NCBI GenBank assembly: GCA_024123955.1
Contig: CP099652.1
Span: 2,542,001 to 2,606,000, forward strand
Direction of reading: 5' to 3'
Source: Oxalobacteraceae bacterium OTU3CINTB1
GTDB taxonomy: Bacteria > Pseudomonadota > Gammaproteobacteria > Burkholderiales > Burkholderiaceae_D
DNA: 64,000 nucleotides
Shown: positions 1 to 8,456 of the stretch, piece after piece
Layout of the letters: the number at the start of each line of letters is the position of its first letter
Position numbering within the stretch: the first letter of the stretch is position 1
Notes under the pieces: model-generated
Databases searched by the model: none
What the model saw: the letters and a program-made list of their open reading frames with translations, nothing else
What the model was told of the DNA's origin: nothing
Program-made: the position numbers and the translations under genes

Positions 1-58
1 CCAGATCAGGTACGAAGGGTATCTCTCACCCGGAACAAAATGCCCAGGACCCCTAGCG
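1..58 (-). promoter_or_regulatory. TPP (thiamine pyrophosphate) riboswitch, cut by the left edge
   Basis: On the minus strand the sequence reads GGGGTCC, then GGGTGAGAGATACCC, then ACCTGATCTGG, which are the 5' conserved blocks of the THI-box in the usual order. The RNA runs off the left edge, so the 3' part and the controlled gene (in this family usually thiC or another thiamine synthesis or transport gene) are not visible. The aptamer normally binds TPP and lowers expression of the gene behind it. Confidence 0.88.
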
Positions 59-261
59 AGCCGGCAGTGTATCACACTCGTTACGGTGGCCGGCGCGCGC
101 GCAGTGGCGTGCGACACAATTTGCGGCGCGCCGATACACTTTGGATTTGCGCCGCACGGCGCCAATGAAGCAGTCACAGCATATGTGGAGGCGGCGGTAT
201 GTCCTGTTCGTCAGTGCATTTCGGCGCCACTTTGCTGGTTCGTGCTAGCGAAAGGAGTGGA

Positions 262-750
262 ATGAGGCAGTCGTATCATGAAGGAAGCTGGTTTGCGGTG
301 CCGTTGCTCGACGGTGGCTACGGCTGGGGGCTCGTCGCGCGCTTGTCGCCGGGCAGCAAGATCATGCTGGCCTATCTGTTCGGGCCCAAGCTCGACAGGA
401 TACCGTCGATCGAAGAACTCAACACCCTGCAGCCGCAGGACGCCGTCAAGGTGCTGCGCGTGGGCGATATGGCGCTGGCCAGCGGTCATTGGCGCGTGCT
501 GGGCGAGGCGGTGGACTGGAATCCGGCGCTGTGGCCGATGCCGCAGTTCCTGCGCCGCGCCGACGCGCTGAAGCGGGCCTGGCGCGTGACCTATTCCGAC
601 AACGATCCAAGCCGTTCCGAGCGGGAAGAATCGGTGCCCTACGATACGCCCGGCCTGGAGGCCGATTCGCTGTACGGCTACGGCTCCACCGAGTTGTTGC
701 TGACCAAGCTACTGGAGTCGCGCGAGCATCCGATCAACCGGAGCAACTGA
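262..750 (+). CDS. Imm26-like immunity family protein
   Basis: This 162-residue soluble protein has the N-terminal pattern of the Imm26 family: a short start, then GSWFAVPLLDGGYGWGLVAR. Members of that family are known as immunity proteins of polymorphic toxin systems, but many copies sit alone. The ATG at 262 is chosen because AAAGGAG lies at 251-257; an in-frame start at 199 would add 21 residues without a good ribosome site. No toxin gene, Rhs core or secretion gene is next to it. The 3' end overlaps the convergent gene at 734-1483 by 17 bases. Family assignment is by eye, and the function here is inference. Confidence 0.72.
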   Translation: MRQSYHEGSWFAVPLLDGGYGWGLVARLSPGSKIMLAYLFGPKLDRIPSIEELNTLQPQDAVKVLRVGDMALASGHWRVLGEAVDWNPALWPMPQFLRRADALKRAWRVTYSDNDPSRSEREESVPYDTPGLEADSLYGYGSTELLLTKLLESREHPINRSN

Positions 751-1483
751 CGTTCCACGCGGCGTATTCGCCACGGTGCTTGCGCACGGCGACCGTGGCG
801 ACAGTGTCGCGGTCGCTTTCAAACACCAGTCCGAACATCACCGGCGCGCCCGCCATCGCGGCCGCCGGTTTCAGCGCGGCCAGCCGGAAGGTCAGGGCGC
901 GTTGTCGCGCGCAGCCGGAGTTGCCGGCAAACAGCAGACGCGCGCGCAGTAGCAGCTCGCGGTGCTGCCACAGCAAGGCCACCGCATCGGCCTGCGGCAG
1001 TGCCTGATCCATCAATACCGTATATCTGGCCGCGTGGCATGGAATGTTGGGTTGCGCCAGCCACACGTACCACTGCGGCGCCTCGGCGGCGTCGCTCCAG
1101 CGTTCGCCGCTTGGTTTGGCGGCGTCGTAGACAAAACTGGAGCGGATCTGGCGGCACAGCTCCGGCGCCGAGCGGCGCGGCGCAGAGTCGACGCGGGCGA
1201 TCACGTGCCATGGCTTGCCGCGCTGGCGTTCGATCTCGAACGCGGGGGCGAACAGCGGCGCGGCGCCCCACGGCCGTTGCGGTTGCGCCGCGTTGCGGGC
1301 GCGGAAAAATTCATCGAAGGATTCCCGCTCCTCGGCCGTCGGCGCGCGTTGTTCGATACGCGGCTTGGCCGCCTTGTCAGGCCCGGAGCCGGTGCCGGCT
1401 TTCACGGGCGCCGCCGCGCCGGCGCTCGGCGCGGCCAGCAACGCCGATAAAAACGCGCTCGCAAAAATGGTCAGCCGCGTCAT
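734..1483 (-). CDS. Predicted secreted protein of unknown function
   Basis: A 249-residue protein with a clear Sec signal peptide (MTRLTIFASAFLSALLAAP, cleavage after an Ala-rich stretch near residue 25). A low-complexity linker follows, then a globular part with four cysteines (in ELCRQI, NIPCHA, NSGCAR and a terminal SCSG) that could form disulfides in the periplasm. Its ATG overlaps the stop of the upstream histidine kinase gene as ATGA, so translation is probably coupled and it is the third gene of the ompR-envZ operon. No known domain is recognised. Being the last gene of this operon suggests an envelope role, but that is inference. Confidence 0.75.
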   Translation of the reverse strand: MTRLTIFASAFLSALLAAPSAGAAAPVKAGTGSGPDKAAKPRIEQRAPTAEERESFDEFFRARNAAQPQRPWGAAPLFAPAFEIERQRGKPWHVIARVDSAPRRSAPELCRQIRSSFVYDAAKPSGERWSDAAEAPQWYVWLAQPNIPCHAARYTVLMDQALPQADAVALLWQHRELLLRARLLFAGNSGCARQRALTFRLAALKPAAAMAGAPVMFGLVFESDRDTVATVAVRKHRGEYAAWNVSCSG

Positions 1484-2847
1484 ACCGCCTTCATCGCGAT
1501 CTGGATCACCAGGCCGCCGCCTTCCCGGTTGCTCAAGGTTAGCTCGGCGCCGTGGCGCAGCAGCACGCGGTCGACGATCGCCAGTCCCAGTCCGGCGCCG
1601 TTGGCCTGGCCGCGCGCGGCGTCGAGCCGGGTGAAGGGCTTGAGCAGTTGTTCGATCTGGTCGTCCGGCACGCCGCAGCCATGGTCCCCCACCTCGATGA
1701 CGACGCGCCTGGACGCGCCCACGCCTTTGACGGCGCATTGGATATCGATCTCGGTGATGTCGGTGTCCGGTGTCTTGCCATAGCGGCGCGCGTTTTCGAC
1801 CAGGTTGTTGAATACGCGTTTCAGGTCGGTGCCGTTGCCCATCACGTGGGCGTCGGCGGCGATGGCGGTGGTCACGCGCACGTCCTGCAAACGTCCGGCT
1901 TCGTGCGCGGTGTCGGCCAGCAGTTCGCTGATGTCGACGTTGGTGAAGCTCGACGCCTCGGTCGGTTTGGCGTAGTCGAGGAACTGGCCGATGATGGCGT
2001 CCATCTGGCCGATGTCGGACTGGATGCCTTCGCGCGCCTCGGTCGACAGATTGGCCATTTCCACTTCGAGCTGCATGCGCGCCAGCGGCGTGCGCAAATC
2101 GTGCGAGATGCCGGCCAGGATCACGGCGCGGTCGGATTCGACCTGCTGCAGCTGGTCGACCATCTGGTTGAAGCTGCGGTTGGCCTCCATGATTTCGGCC
2201 GGGCCGCTTTCCGGCAGCGGGTCCGGCCGCTTACCCTGCGCGAAGGCGCGGGTGGCCTTGGTCAGGCGCCGCAACGGCAGGTTGATCAGGCTGGAGATGA
2301 AGGCCGCGCCAAGCAGCGACACCACCGACACCACGCTGGCCCAGCCCAGCCACTGGATGCCGGTCAGGCCGCGTATGCGTTCGCGTTCGAGCATCAGCCA
2401 GTATTGGTCGTCGTCGATCTTGAAGCTGACCCAGAAGCCGGAGACGCCGTTCACCTTGGCCGAGAAGCGCGTGTCCGCGCCCAGCTTGGCCTTGACCAGT
2501 TTTTGGATGTCGGGCATCAGCGCGTTCTTCGGCGGCGGTTCGACCTTGTCGTCCTCCTCCAGCGGGAACACGCGGATGCCCTCGTTCGACACCAGGTCGA
2601 ACAGCAGCTCGCGCCGCAGTTCGGGCGCCGAGTGGGTGAGGGCGGCGTGGGTGATGGTGACGACCGAGATCACCTGCGCGGAGATCTGCTGTACCTGCGG
2701 CTCGTGCTGCACCACGCTGATCATGCCGACCCACGCGGTCATGCTGGTGGTCGTCAAGGCGCCGAGCAGGAAGAAGGTGCGCCAGAAAAGGCCGCTTTTC
2801 ATGCTGGCCAGCCGAAAAGCGAAACGGAACTTCGAAAGAGACTTCAT
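1480..2847 (-). CDS. envZ: Sensor histidine kinase, EnvZ type
   Basis: A 455-residue inner-membrane kinase. TM1 is at about 21-45, followed by a periplasmic sensor of about 115 residues, TM2 at about 164-186, HAMP to about 240, and the H-box GISHDLRTPLAR with phospho-acceptor His249. The ATPase domain shows NNLVENA (N box), GDHGCGVPD (G1) and GAGLGLAIV (G2). It follows the OmpR-type regulator by 24 bases and would phosphorylate it in response to envelope or osmotic signals. Two in-frame ATGs lie 6 bases apart (2853 and 2847); the second has GAAG at a sensible distance. The pairing and H-box fit EnvZ, while the stimulus in this organism is unknown. Confidence 0.9.
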   Translation of the reverse strand: MKSLSKFRFAFRLASMKSGLFWRTFFLLGALTTTSMTAWVGMISVVQHEPQVQQISAQVISVVTITHAALTHSAPELRRELLFDLVSNEGIRVFPLEEDDKVEPPPKNALMPDIQKLVKAKLGADTRFSAKVNGVSGFWVSFKIDDDQYWLMLERERIRGLTGIQWLGWASVVSVVSLLGAAFISSLINLPLRRLTKATRAFAQGKRPDPLPESGPAEIMEANRSFNQMVDQLQQVESDRAVILAGISHDLRTPLARMQLEVEMANLSTEAREGIQSDIGQMDAIIGQFLDYAKPTEASSFTNVDISELLADTAHEAGRLQDVRVTTAIAADAHVMGNGTDLKRVFNNLVENARRYGKTPDTDITEIDIQCAVKGVGASRRVVIEVGDHGCGVPDDQIEQLLKPFTRLDAARGQANGAGLGLAIVDRVLLRHGAELTLSNREGGGLVIQIAMKAV

Positions 2848-2871
2848 GCGCATCTTCGCGGTTGTCGCGAC

Positions 2872-3639
2872 TTAGCGCGGCTGCCCCTCCGGGATGAACA
2901 CATAGCCCAGGCCCCAGACGGTCTGGATGTACAGCGGGCTCGATGGATCGGGTTCGATCAGTTTGCGCAGGCGCGAGATCTGCACGTCCAGGCTGCGGTC
3001 GAACACTTCGTATTCGCGCCCGCGCGCCAGTTCCATCAGCTTCTCGCGCGACAGCGGCTGGCGCGCGTGGCGGGCGAATACTTTGAGCACCGAAAACTCG
3101 CCGGTGGTCAGCGGCACCGTCTCGCCGTTTTTCTTCAGCGTGCGCGTGCCGAGGTCCAGGACGAACTGGCCGAACTCGAACGATTGCGGCGTTTCCGACG
3201 GCGCGCCGGGGATTTCGTCGGGACCGCGGCGGCGCAGCACGGCGCCGATGCGGGCCACCAGTTCGCGCGGGTTGAACGGTTTCGGAAGATAGTCGTCGGC
3301 GCCCATTTCGAGGCCGACGATGCGGTCCACGTCCTCGCCCTTGGCGGTCAGCATAATGATCGGCGTCTGGTCGCCGGCGCCGCGCAGGCGGCGGCAAATC
3401 GACAAGCCGTCCTCGCCGGGAAGCATCAAGTCCAGCACCAGCAGGTCGTAGCGCTCGCGCAGCCACAGCTTGTTCATGGCGGTCGCGCTTTCGGCGGTGA
3501 AGACGTTGAAGCCCTGTTCGGTCAAGTAGCGCCGCAGCAGATCGCGCAGACGAACGTCGTCGTCCACTACCATGATCTTGGCTTGATGGCCATGCTGGTT
3601 GGCGGAGTTGTTGCCGGATTCAGTCGTTGTGCTAGTCAT
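2872..3639 (-). CDS. ompR: Response regulator OmpR
   Basis: A 255-residue two-domain regulator. The receiver domain (about 20-135) has the acidic pocket VVDDD, phospho-acceptor Asp70 in LVLDLMLPGEDG, and the conserved Lys in YLPKPF. A winged-helix DNA-binding domain follows, ending in the OmpR/PhoB recognition region SLDVQISRLRKLIE and WGLGYVF. The stretch LDLMLPGEDGLSICRRLR is nearly that of enterobacterial OmpR. An extra N-terminal tail of about 19 residues rich in Ser, Thr and Asn precedes the receiver. It is the first gene of the ompR-envZ operon and divergent from the small exported protein at 3810. It likely controls porin and envelope genes. Confidence 0.93.
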   Translation of the reverse strand: MTSTTTESGNNSANQHGHQAKIMVVDDDVRLRDLLRRYLTEQGFNVFTAESATAMNKLWLRERYDLLVLDLMLPGEDGLSICRRLRGAGDQTPIIMLTAKGEDVDRIVGLEMGADDYLPKPFNPRELVARIGAVLRRRGPDEIPGAPSETPQSFEFGQFVLDLGTRTLKKNGETVPLTTGEFSVLKVFARHARQPLSREKLMELARGREYEVFDRSLDVQISRLRKLIEPDPSSPLYIQTVWGLGYVFIPEGQPR

Positions 3640-3809
3640 TTGCTCTGTCAGAATTGTCTTATTGATGTTGCTATGGTAACGTCATATCCGCTTTGCGAAA
3701 ACGTCTGTGACGACCCATTACAAAGTGTTACAAACTTTACCCAATTGGTCTTACCCCCTCGGTTAAAGCATCATACACTTCAAGCACGGATTCAGCTTTT
3801 AGGAACATC

Positions 3810-4220
3810 ATGTTCATCGATCACAAAAAAATACACGCGGCAGCAAGCGCATCTTTTTGCGTTCGATCCTCCATGGGTTCGCTATTGCTGTGCTGCGGTT
3901 TGTTGGGAGTGGGGCACGCCTATGCCGAGCCCGGTGACGGGCCGCGACGAGATGATAATCGTCCTCAGCAGGTGCAAATCCAGCGCCAGGCCGAGCCGCG
4001 CCAAGCCGATCCGCGCCAGGCGGACCAGCAGCGCCAGGCGGAGCAGCGCAATAACTATGAGGCACGTGCTGAAGAGCAACGCCGCGCCATGCAGGAAGCC
4101 AGCCGCAACGCCGAGATGAACCGTCGCGTCGGCCGCCTGACGCCGGACGAGCGTCGCGATCTGCGCCGCCAAATCAACGAAGTGGGCCAGGATATTTACG
4201 CCAATCCGCCACGCCGCTAA
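3810..4220 (+). CDS. Small exported Gln/Arg-rich protein
   Basis: A 136-residue protein with an N-terminal hydrophobic segment (about residues 22-38, ending GHAYAE) that looks like a signal peptide. A low-complexity stretch follows, built on a repeated RQA[DE] unit (for example RQAEPRQADPRQADQQ), and then a helical, charged C-terminus with LTPDERRDLRRQINEVGQDIY. The last segment resembles the DERRxLRRxIxxxGxxIY motif common in small periplasmic proteins of this family. It is divergent from ompR across about 170 bases, so it may be OmpR-regulated, but I see no firm site. Function unknown. Confidence 0.7.
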   Translation: MFIDHKKIHAAASASFCVRSSMGSLLLCCGLLGVGHAYAEPGDGPRRDDNRPQQVQIQRQAEPRQADPRQADQQRQAEQRNNYEARAEEQRRAMQEASRNAEMNRRVGRLTPDERRDLRRQINEVGQDIYANPPRR

Positions 4221-4473
4221 GCATCGGCCGGGATCGCACCGGCCGTGCTCCATTTCTTCCTGCCTTTCTTGGTTTTTCCTCCGTCCGCACGCGTCCACCG
4301 CGCTGTTCAGGCTCTTTTGACGCGAAAAATAGCAAATCGCTATTGATGTGTGACAATAACATTACAGTTGTAGAGCTTTTACTACGAATATCGCTATCTT
4401 TTTCTTTGTCTGTGTGTAATATTAATTAATTGCACGCAATGCCCTTCGGCCGCGTGACGCCTGGAGGAAAATC

Positions 4474-6384
4474 GTGGTTCAAGACGTTGCTCCCGCAGCG
4501 CCCTTTCCCGTTGACGAGCCATCGGCTCCCGACGCCGGCCTGCCTATTGGTTTGGTCCGCAGAGCCGACGGCGTTTATATCGATGTCGGCCTGCCGCAGC
4601 CGGCGCTGATCGCCGCGATGAATCAGGTATTCCGCAGCGGTTATTACCTACCGGGCCTCAATTATCCGCTGATGATCAAGGCGCTGTACGGCGTCGGCCC
4701 CGATCTGGGCGCGGCGCAGGCGGTGCGCCTGTGCGACGACGTGCGCCTGTTCGACCCGCTGCGCGTGCCGTTGTACAAAAATCCCAAGATGGGGCACGGC
4801 TACGCCGAATACTACTTCGAGCCGCTGTATCTGGACGAGGAGGTGCTCCCCGACGGCACCGTGATCCCGGAGCGCCAGACAAGCCTGGACGTCGACGAAT
4901 TCGTCGCCGACATGTGGGGCAAGGGCATACGGTTCGGTATCGAGGTGGCGGCGGTGGTGTCGGCGATGGCGGCCGCCAAGCCGGATCGCATCACCTTCGC
5001 CACCGATCTGGAACCGGAGCCGGGACAGAACGCGACCGTGATGGAGGTGTCGTCCGATCTGCACCGCAGCGACGCCCCTAAAGCGCGCGCCGACGGCCGC
5101 ATCGATCTGCAAAGCTTCCAGAACCGCTTCCCCCAAATCAAGGCGAATGTCAGGCTGCTGAAAAAGGTGCCGGCGGTGCCCGGCCAGCCGGGTTTCGACC
5201 TGTCCGGACGCATGACGGCGCCGGAACCGCCGCAGGACCTGACCTTGCGCTTCTATGCCGGCGACGGCACCGAGGCGCAAACCCTGGAGGATGGCGAATA
5301 TCTGGTGTCCACCCGCGAGGGCTTCCTGAGCGTGGATGCGAAGTCCAACCGCATTTCCATCACCGATAAAATCGTCAGCCTGGAAGGCGTGAGCGGACGG
5401 ACCACGGGCAACCTGCAGCTGGCGGGCGCCTACGAGGAATACGGCGACGTGCAGGAGCAGCGCGACGTCACCGGCGGCGACATCACGGTGCACGGCAACG
5501 TCTACGGAAATATCCATTCGCGCGGCGGCGTCGTGGTGCTGGACCAGAACCTGGTCAGCGGCAGCGTGCAGAACGCGCTCGGCTCGATCAGCATCGCCGG
5601 CGTGGCGTCGAATTCGGTGATCCACTCCAGCGGCGGCGCGATCACGATAGCGCGCGCCGAGAATTGCGTTATCTCGGGCAGCAGCGTCAGGATCGACGAG
5701 GCCTCCAATTGCGAGATCATCGGCGACGAGGTGGTGATCTCGGTGGCCGAGGGCTGCGCCGTGGCCGGCCGCAACGTGGAAATCGAAAGCGCCGGGCCGC
5801 GCCGCCGCACCGAGATGCTCATCCACGTGCTGGTGCGCGACGTCAAGCGGTTCGACGAGGAGATCGCCGAACTCGATGCGCGCGTGGCCGATTTCGCGCA
5901 GATCATCCTCACCGCCGAGCAGGAAGCCGCGCGCATCGCCGCGCTGCCCGACGTGCGCCGCTATCTGGCGCTGGCGGTCAAGCTGCGCACCCAGGAGCTG
6001 ACCCTGACCCCCGAGCAGGGCCAGTTCCTGCGCAAGATCGCCGGCGCGGTGGCGACCGAGATCCAGGCGATCGAGCAGTTGAAGAAGGAGATCCAGGCCG
6101 CCCAGACGCAGCAAACGCTGTTGCGGGACCGGCTGGCGCGGGTGATCGAGCAGAAGGTGGCGGCGGCCGGCGTGGCGCGCTGCGGCCTGCACATGGTCAG
6201 CGGCGAGACCACGGTGCGCACCATGCCTTTCGCGGCAGACGGTGCGTCGTTGACGCTGCTGTCCCCCAAGGAGATCAAGCAGCGGCTGCGCGGCACGCCG
6301 AACGGCGGCGAGATGCTGTTCTGCGACAGCGCCGGATCGCTCGATTGGCACCTCGACCCGCGCGCGCGCAGCTCGGCGGAATAG
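4474..6384 (+). CDS. fapA: FapA (DUF342) family protein, copy 1
   Basis: A 636-residue cytoplasmic protein of the FapA/DUF342 family. An N-terminal domain (to about 250) contains DEFVADMWGKGIRFGI and NRFPQIK. A long region with a regular GG/N pattern (about 260-440, e.g. GGDITVHGNVYGNIHSRGG) predicts a right-handed beta-helix like that of MinC and bactofilins. An amphipathic coiled coil (about 450-560) and a short C-terminal domain follow. GTG start with GGAGGAAA at 4463-4470. Characterised homologues (Vibrio FapA) help flagellar assembly at the pole. A paralogue follows 130 bases downstream. The role here is inferred from the family and the motile lifestyle. Confidence 0.85.
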   Translation: MVQDVAPAAPFPVDEPSAPDAGLPIGLVRRADGVYIDVGLPQPALIAAMNQVFRSGYYLPGLNYPLMIKALYGVGPDLGAAQAVRLCDDVRLFDPLRVPLYKNPKMGHGYAEYYFEPLYLDEEVLPDGTVIPERQTSLDVDEFVADMWGKGIRFGIEVAAVVSAMAAAKPDRITFATDLEPEPGQNATVMEVSSDLHRSDAPKARADGRIDLQSFQNRFPQIKANVRLLKKVPAVPGQPGFDLSGRMTAPEPPQDLTLRFYAGDGTEAQTLEDGEYLVSTREGFLSVDAKSNRISITDKIVSLEGVSGRTTGNLQLAGAYEEYGDVQEQRDVTGGDITVHGNVYGNIHSRGGVVVLDQNLVSGSVQNALGSISIAGVASNSVIHSSGGAITIARAENCVISGSSVRIDEASNCEIIGDEVVISVAEGCAVAGRNVEIESAGPRRRTEMLIHVLVRDVKRFDEEIAELDARVADFAQIILTAEQEAARIAALPDVRRYLALAVKLRTQELTLTPEQGQFLRKIAGAVATEIQAIEQLKKEIQAAQTQQTLLRDRLARVIEQKVAAAGVARCGLHMVSGETTVRTMPFAADGASLTLLSPKEIKQRLRGTPNGGEMLFCDSAGSLDWHLDPRARSSAE

Positions 6385-6514
6385 GGCCGGCTGGGCGGCC
6401 GCCCTTGCGCGCAGCAACGCGCGCGCACAATGCCGTGCGTTCATGCTAATCTACAAATAATATTAAAAAAGTGAAGGGGCGCCGGCTCCGACGTACATCT
6501 TTGTGGGGACTACC

Positions 6515-8383
6515 GTGTCAGACGACGCAACGACGCTGGAACAAACTGCGGAAGGTGATTTGCCCGCGGCGATCGTCAAGCGCGATGACGGCATCTATTT
6601 CGATGCCGAGGCGACGGCGGTATCGTGCGTCGCCGCCGTCAGCCAGGTTTTCCTCGGCGGAGCCTACTTCGCGGGCCTCGACTACGCCGTCTTCACCAGA
6701 ATGCTGTACAACTGCGGTCCCGAGCTGCCGGCCAACCTGGCCGGCAAGCCGCTGCTGCGCTTCGCCGACAGCATCGAGCCGTTCCACACCGTGCGCCGCG
6801 CCCTGTACAAGACCGTCAAGGTCATCGCCGGCGAGGCGGAATACTATTTCGAGCCGGTGTTCTTCGAGATCCCCGATATGCCGCCGCAACCGGCGCGCCT
6901 GAAGTTCGATGAATTCGTCGCCGACATGTGGGGCAAGGGCATCCGCTTCGGTATCGACGCGCCGGCCGTGCGCGACGTCATCGTCACCGGGCGCCTGGCG
7001 CGCACCATCGTCGCGCGGCGGCTCAACGTCGTGCCGGGGCGCGACGCTACCATCGTGGAAGTATCGCGCGACATCCACCGCAGCAACGCGCCGCGCGAGA
7101 CGCCGGACGGCAAGCTCGATCTGCAGACCTTCCAGAACCGCTTCCCGCAGGTCAAACCCAACGTCAAGCTGCTGCGCAAGGTGCCGCGCACGCCAGGTGT
7201 GCGTGGTGTCGAATTGTCCGGCGCCGTGCTGGAACCGCCGGTGCCGCGCGATATCGAACTGACCTCCGTGGCCGGCGCCGGGACGGTGATTGAAAACCTG
7301 CGCGACGGCGAGTACCTGGTGTCGGCCGTCGAGGGATTCCTCAGCGTGGAACCGGGCAGCAAGCGCATTTCGATCGGCCCGAAGATCATCAGCCGGGAAG
7401 GGGTGAGCGCGCGCACCACCGGCAATCTGCAGCTGACCGGCGAGTACGAGGAATTCGGCGACGTGCAGGACCAGCGCTCGGTCGATGGCGGCAACATCAC
7501 CATCCACGGCAACGTCTTCGGCAATATCAGCTCGCGCGGCGGCGACATTGTCCTGAACCGCAACCTGATGGGCGGCACCGCCGTCAACGCCGACGGCGCG
7601 ATCCGCGTGAAGGGCGTGGCGTCGGGCGCCGTGCTGCAGACCAAAAGGGGCGAGGTGTCGCTGGCGCGCGCCGAGAGCTGCATCATCTCCGGCACGCGGG
7701 TGGTGATCGGCGAGGCAAGCAACTGCGAGATCATGGCCGACGAGGTGATCATCAAGGTGGCCGAGGGCTGCGCGATCGCCGCGCGCAAGATCGAGATCAT
7801 TCATGCCGGCCCGCGCAAGCAAAGCGAGATGCTGCTGTACACGCTGGTGCCGGACATGACTAAGTTCGACAGCAAAATCGCCGAGCTGCTGCCGAAGGTG
7901 TCGCACGCGCTGCGCGATGCCGAGCAACGCAAGGCGGAAATGGACGCCATCACCGGCCAGCCGGATGTGCGTAATTATCTGAACCTGGCGACCCGGGTGC
8001 GCAAGCGCGAGGTGATACTGACAACGGAGCAGGAGCCGCTGTTCCACAAGATGGCGACGACGGTGGGACCGTCGCTGCGCGCGGTCGCCAGGATCTCGCT
8101 GGCGATCAAGGCCGCGCTAGCGCAGCAGGAGCAGGCGCAGGAAGAGGTCAACCAGGTGCAGCGCGAGAAAAACGCGTTGATGAACGGCTCGCGCTGCACC
8201 GTCCACATGCTGACCGGGGACGTATTGGCGCGAACCATGAGTTTCGTGCCGGACGGCCCGCCGCCCTACGACCGGCCGGCGAAGGAACTGAAAGCCAAGG
8301 TACGCGGCGCCGACGCCGGCATGACAAAAATCTTTTTTGGCCATGTAGGCCCGATCAACTGGGCGCCACCCGGCAACACGTGA
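6515..8383 (+). CDS. FapA (DUF342) family protein, copy 2
   Basis: A 622-residue paralogue of the preceding protein with the same architecture: N-terminal domain (DEFVADMWGKGIRFGI is identical in both), beta-helix repeats (GGNITIHGNVFGNISSRGG), coiled coil, and C-terminal domain. The GTG at 6515 is preferred because TGGGGA lies 6-11 bases upstream, as in copy 1; a GTG at 6503 would add 4 residues. The N-terminus and coiled coil differ most between the copies, which suggests an old duplication with specialised partners. The gene ends just before a single palindromic repeat unit and converges on the LysR gene. Confidence 0.83.
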   Translation: MSDDATTLEQTAEGDLPAAIVKRDDGIYFDAEATAVSCVAAVSQVFLGGAYFAGLDYAVFTRMLYNCGPELPANLAGKPLLRFADSIEPFHTVRRALYKTVKVIAGEAEYYFEPVFFEIPDMPPQPARLKFDEFVADMWGKGIRFGIDAPAVRDVIVTGRLARTIVARRLNVVPGRDATIVEVSRDIHRSNAPRETPDGKLDLQTFQNRFPQVKPNVKLLRKVPRTPGVRGVELSGAVLEPPVPRDIELTSVAGAGTVIENLRDGEYLVSAVEGFLSVEPGSKRISIGPKIISREGVSARTTGNLQLTGEYEEFGDVQDQRSVDGGNITIHGNVFGNISSRGGDIVLNRNLMGGTAVNADGAIRVKGVASGAVLQTKRGEVSLARAESCIISGTRVVIGEASNCEIMADEVIIKVAEGCAIAARKIEIIHAGPRKQSEMLLYTLVPDMTKFDSKIAELLPKVSHALRDAEQRKAEMDAITGQPDVRNYLNLATRVRKREVILTTEQEPLFHKMATTVGPSLRAVARISLAIKAALAQQEQAQEEVNQVQREKNALMNGSRCTVHMLTGDVLARTMSFVPDGPPPYDRPAKELKAKVRGADAGMTKIFFGHVGPINWAPPGNT

Positions 8384-8402
8384 ATGACGCGGTATCCGGG
8401 AA

Positions 8403-8440
8403 CACGTAGGGCGGATTAGCAAAGCGTAATCCGCCATGCA
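8403..8440. repeat. Palindromic intergenic repeat, single A-type unit
   Basis: One unit beginning CACGTAGGGCGGATTAG. The arms GGCGGATTA and TAATCCGCC enclose the loop GCAAAGCG (A-type), followed by ATGCA. It lies in the 73-base gap between the convergent stops of fapA copy 2 and the LysR gene, where the hairpin may act as a two-way terminator. The same element occurs three more times in this window as inverted doublets. Confidence 0.85.
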
Positions 8441-8456
8441 CGCTCCGTCCGCGCCT

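Noticed and set aside
3960..4075. Repeated CGCCAGGCGGA-type units that look like a short tandem repeat array or CRISPR
   Set aside because: They encode the repeated RQA[DE] residues of the exported protein at 3810. There are no spacers and no cas genes.
1552..4119. A very long open frame on the plus strand opposite ompR-envZ
   Set aside because: It runs antisense through two certain genes, and its length comes from high GC. It has no recognisable domain or ribosome site.
4648..6444. A 598-codon minus-strand frame opposite fapA copy 1
   Set aside because: Antisense shadow of a certain gene, with His/Arg/Ala-rich nonsense composition.
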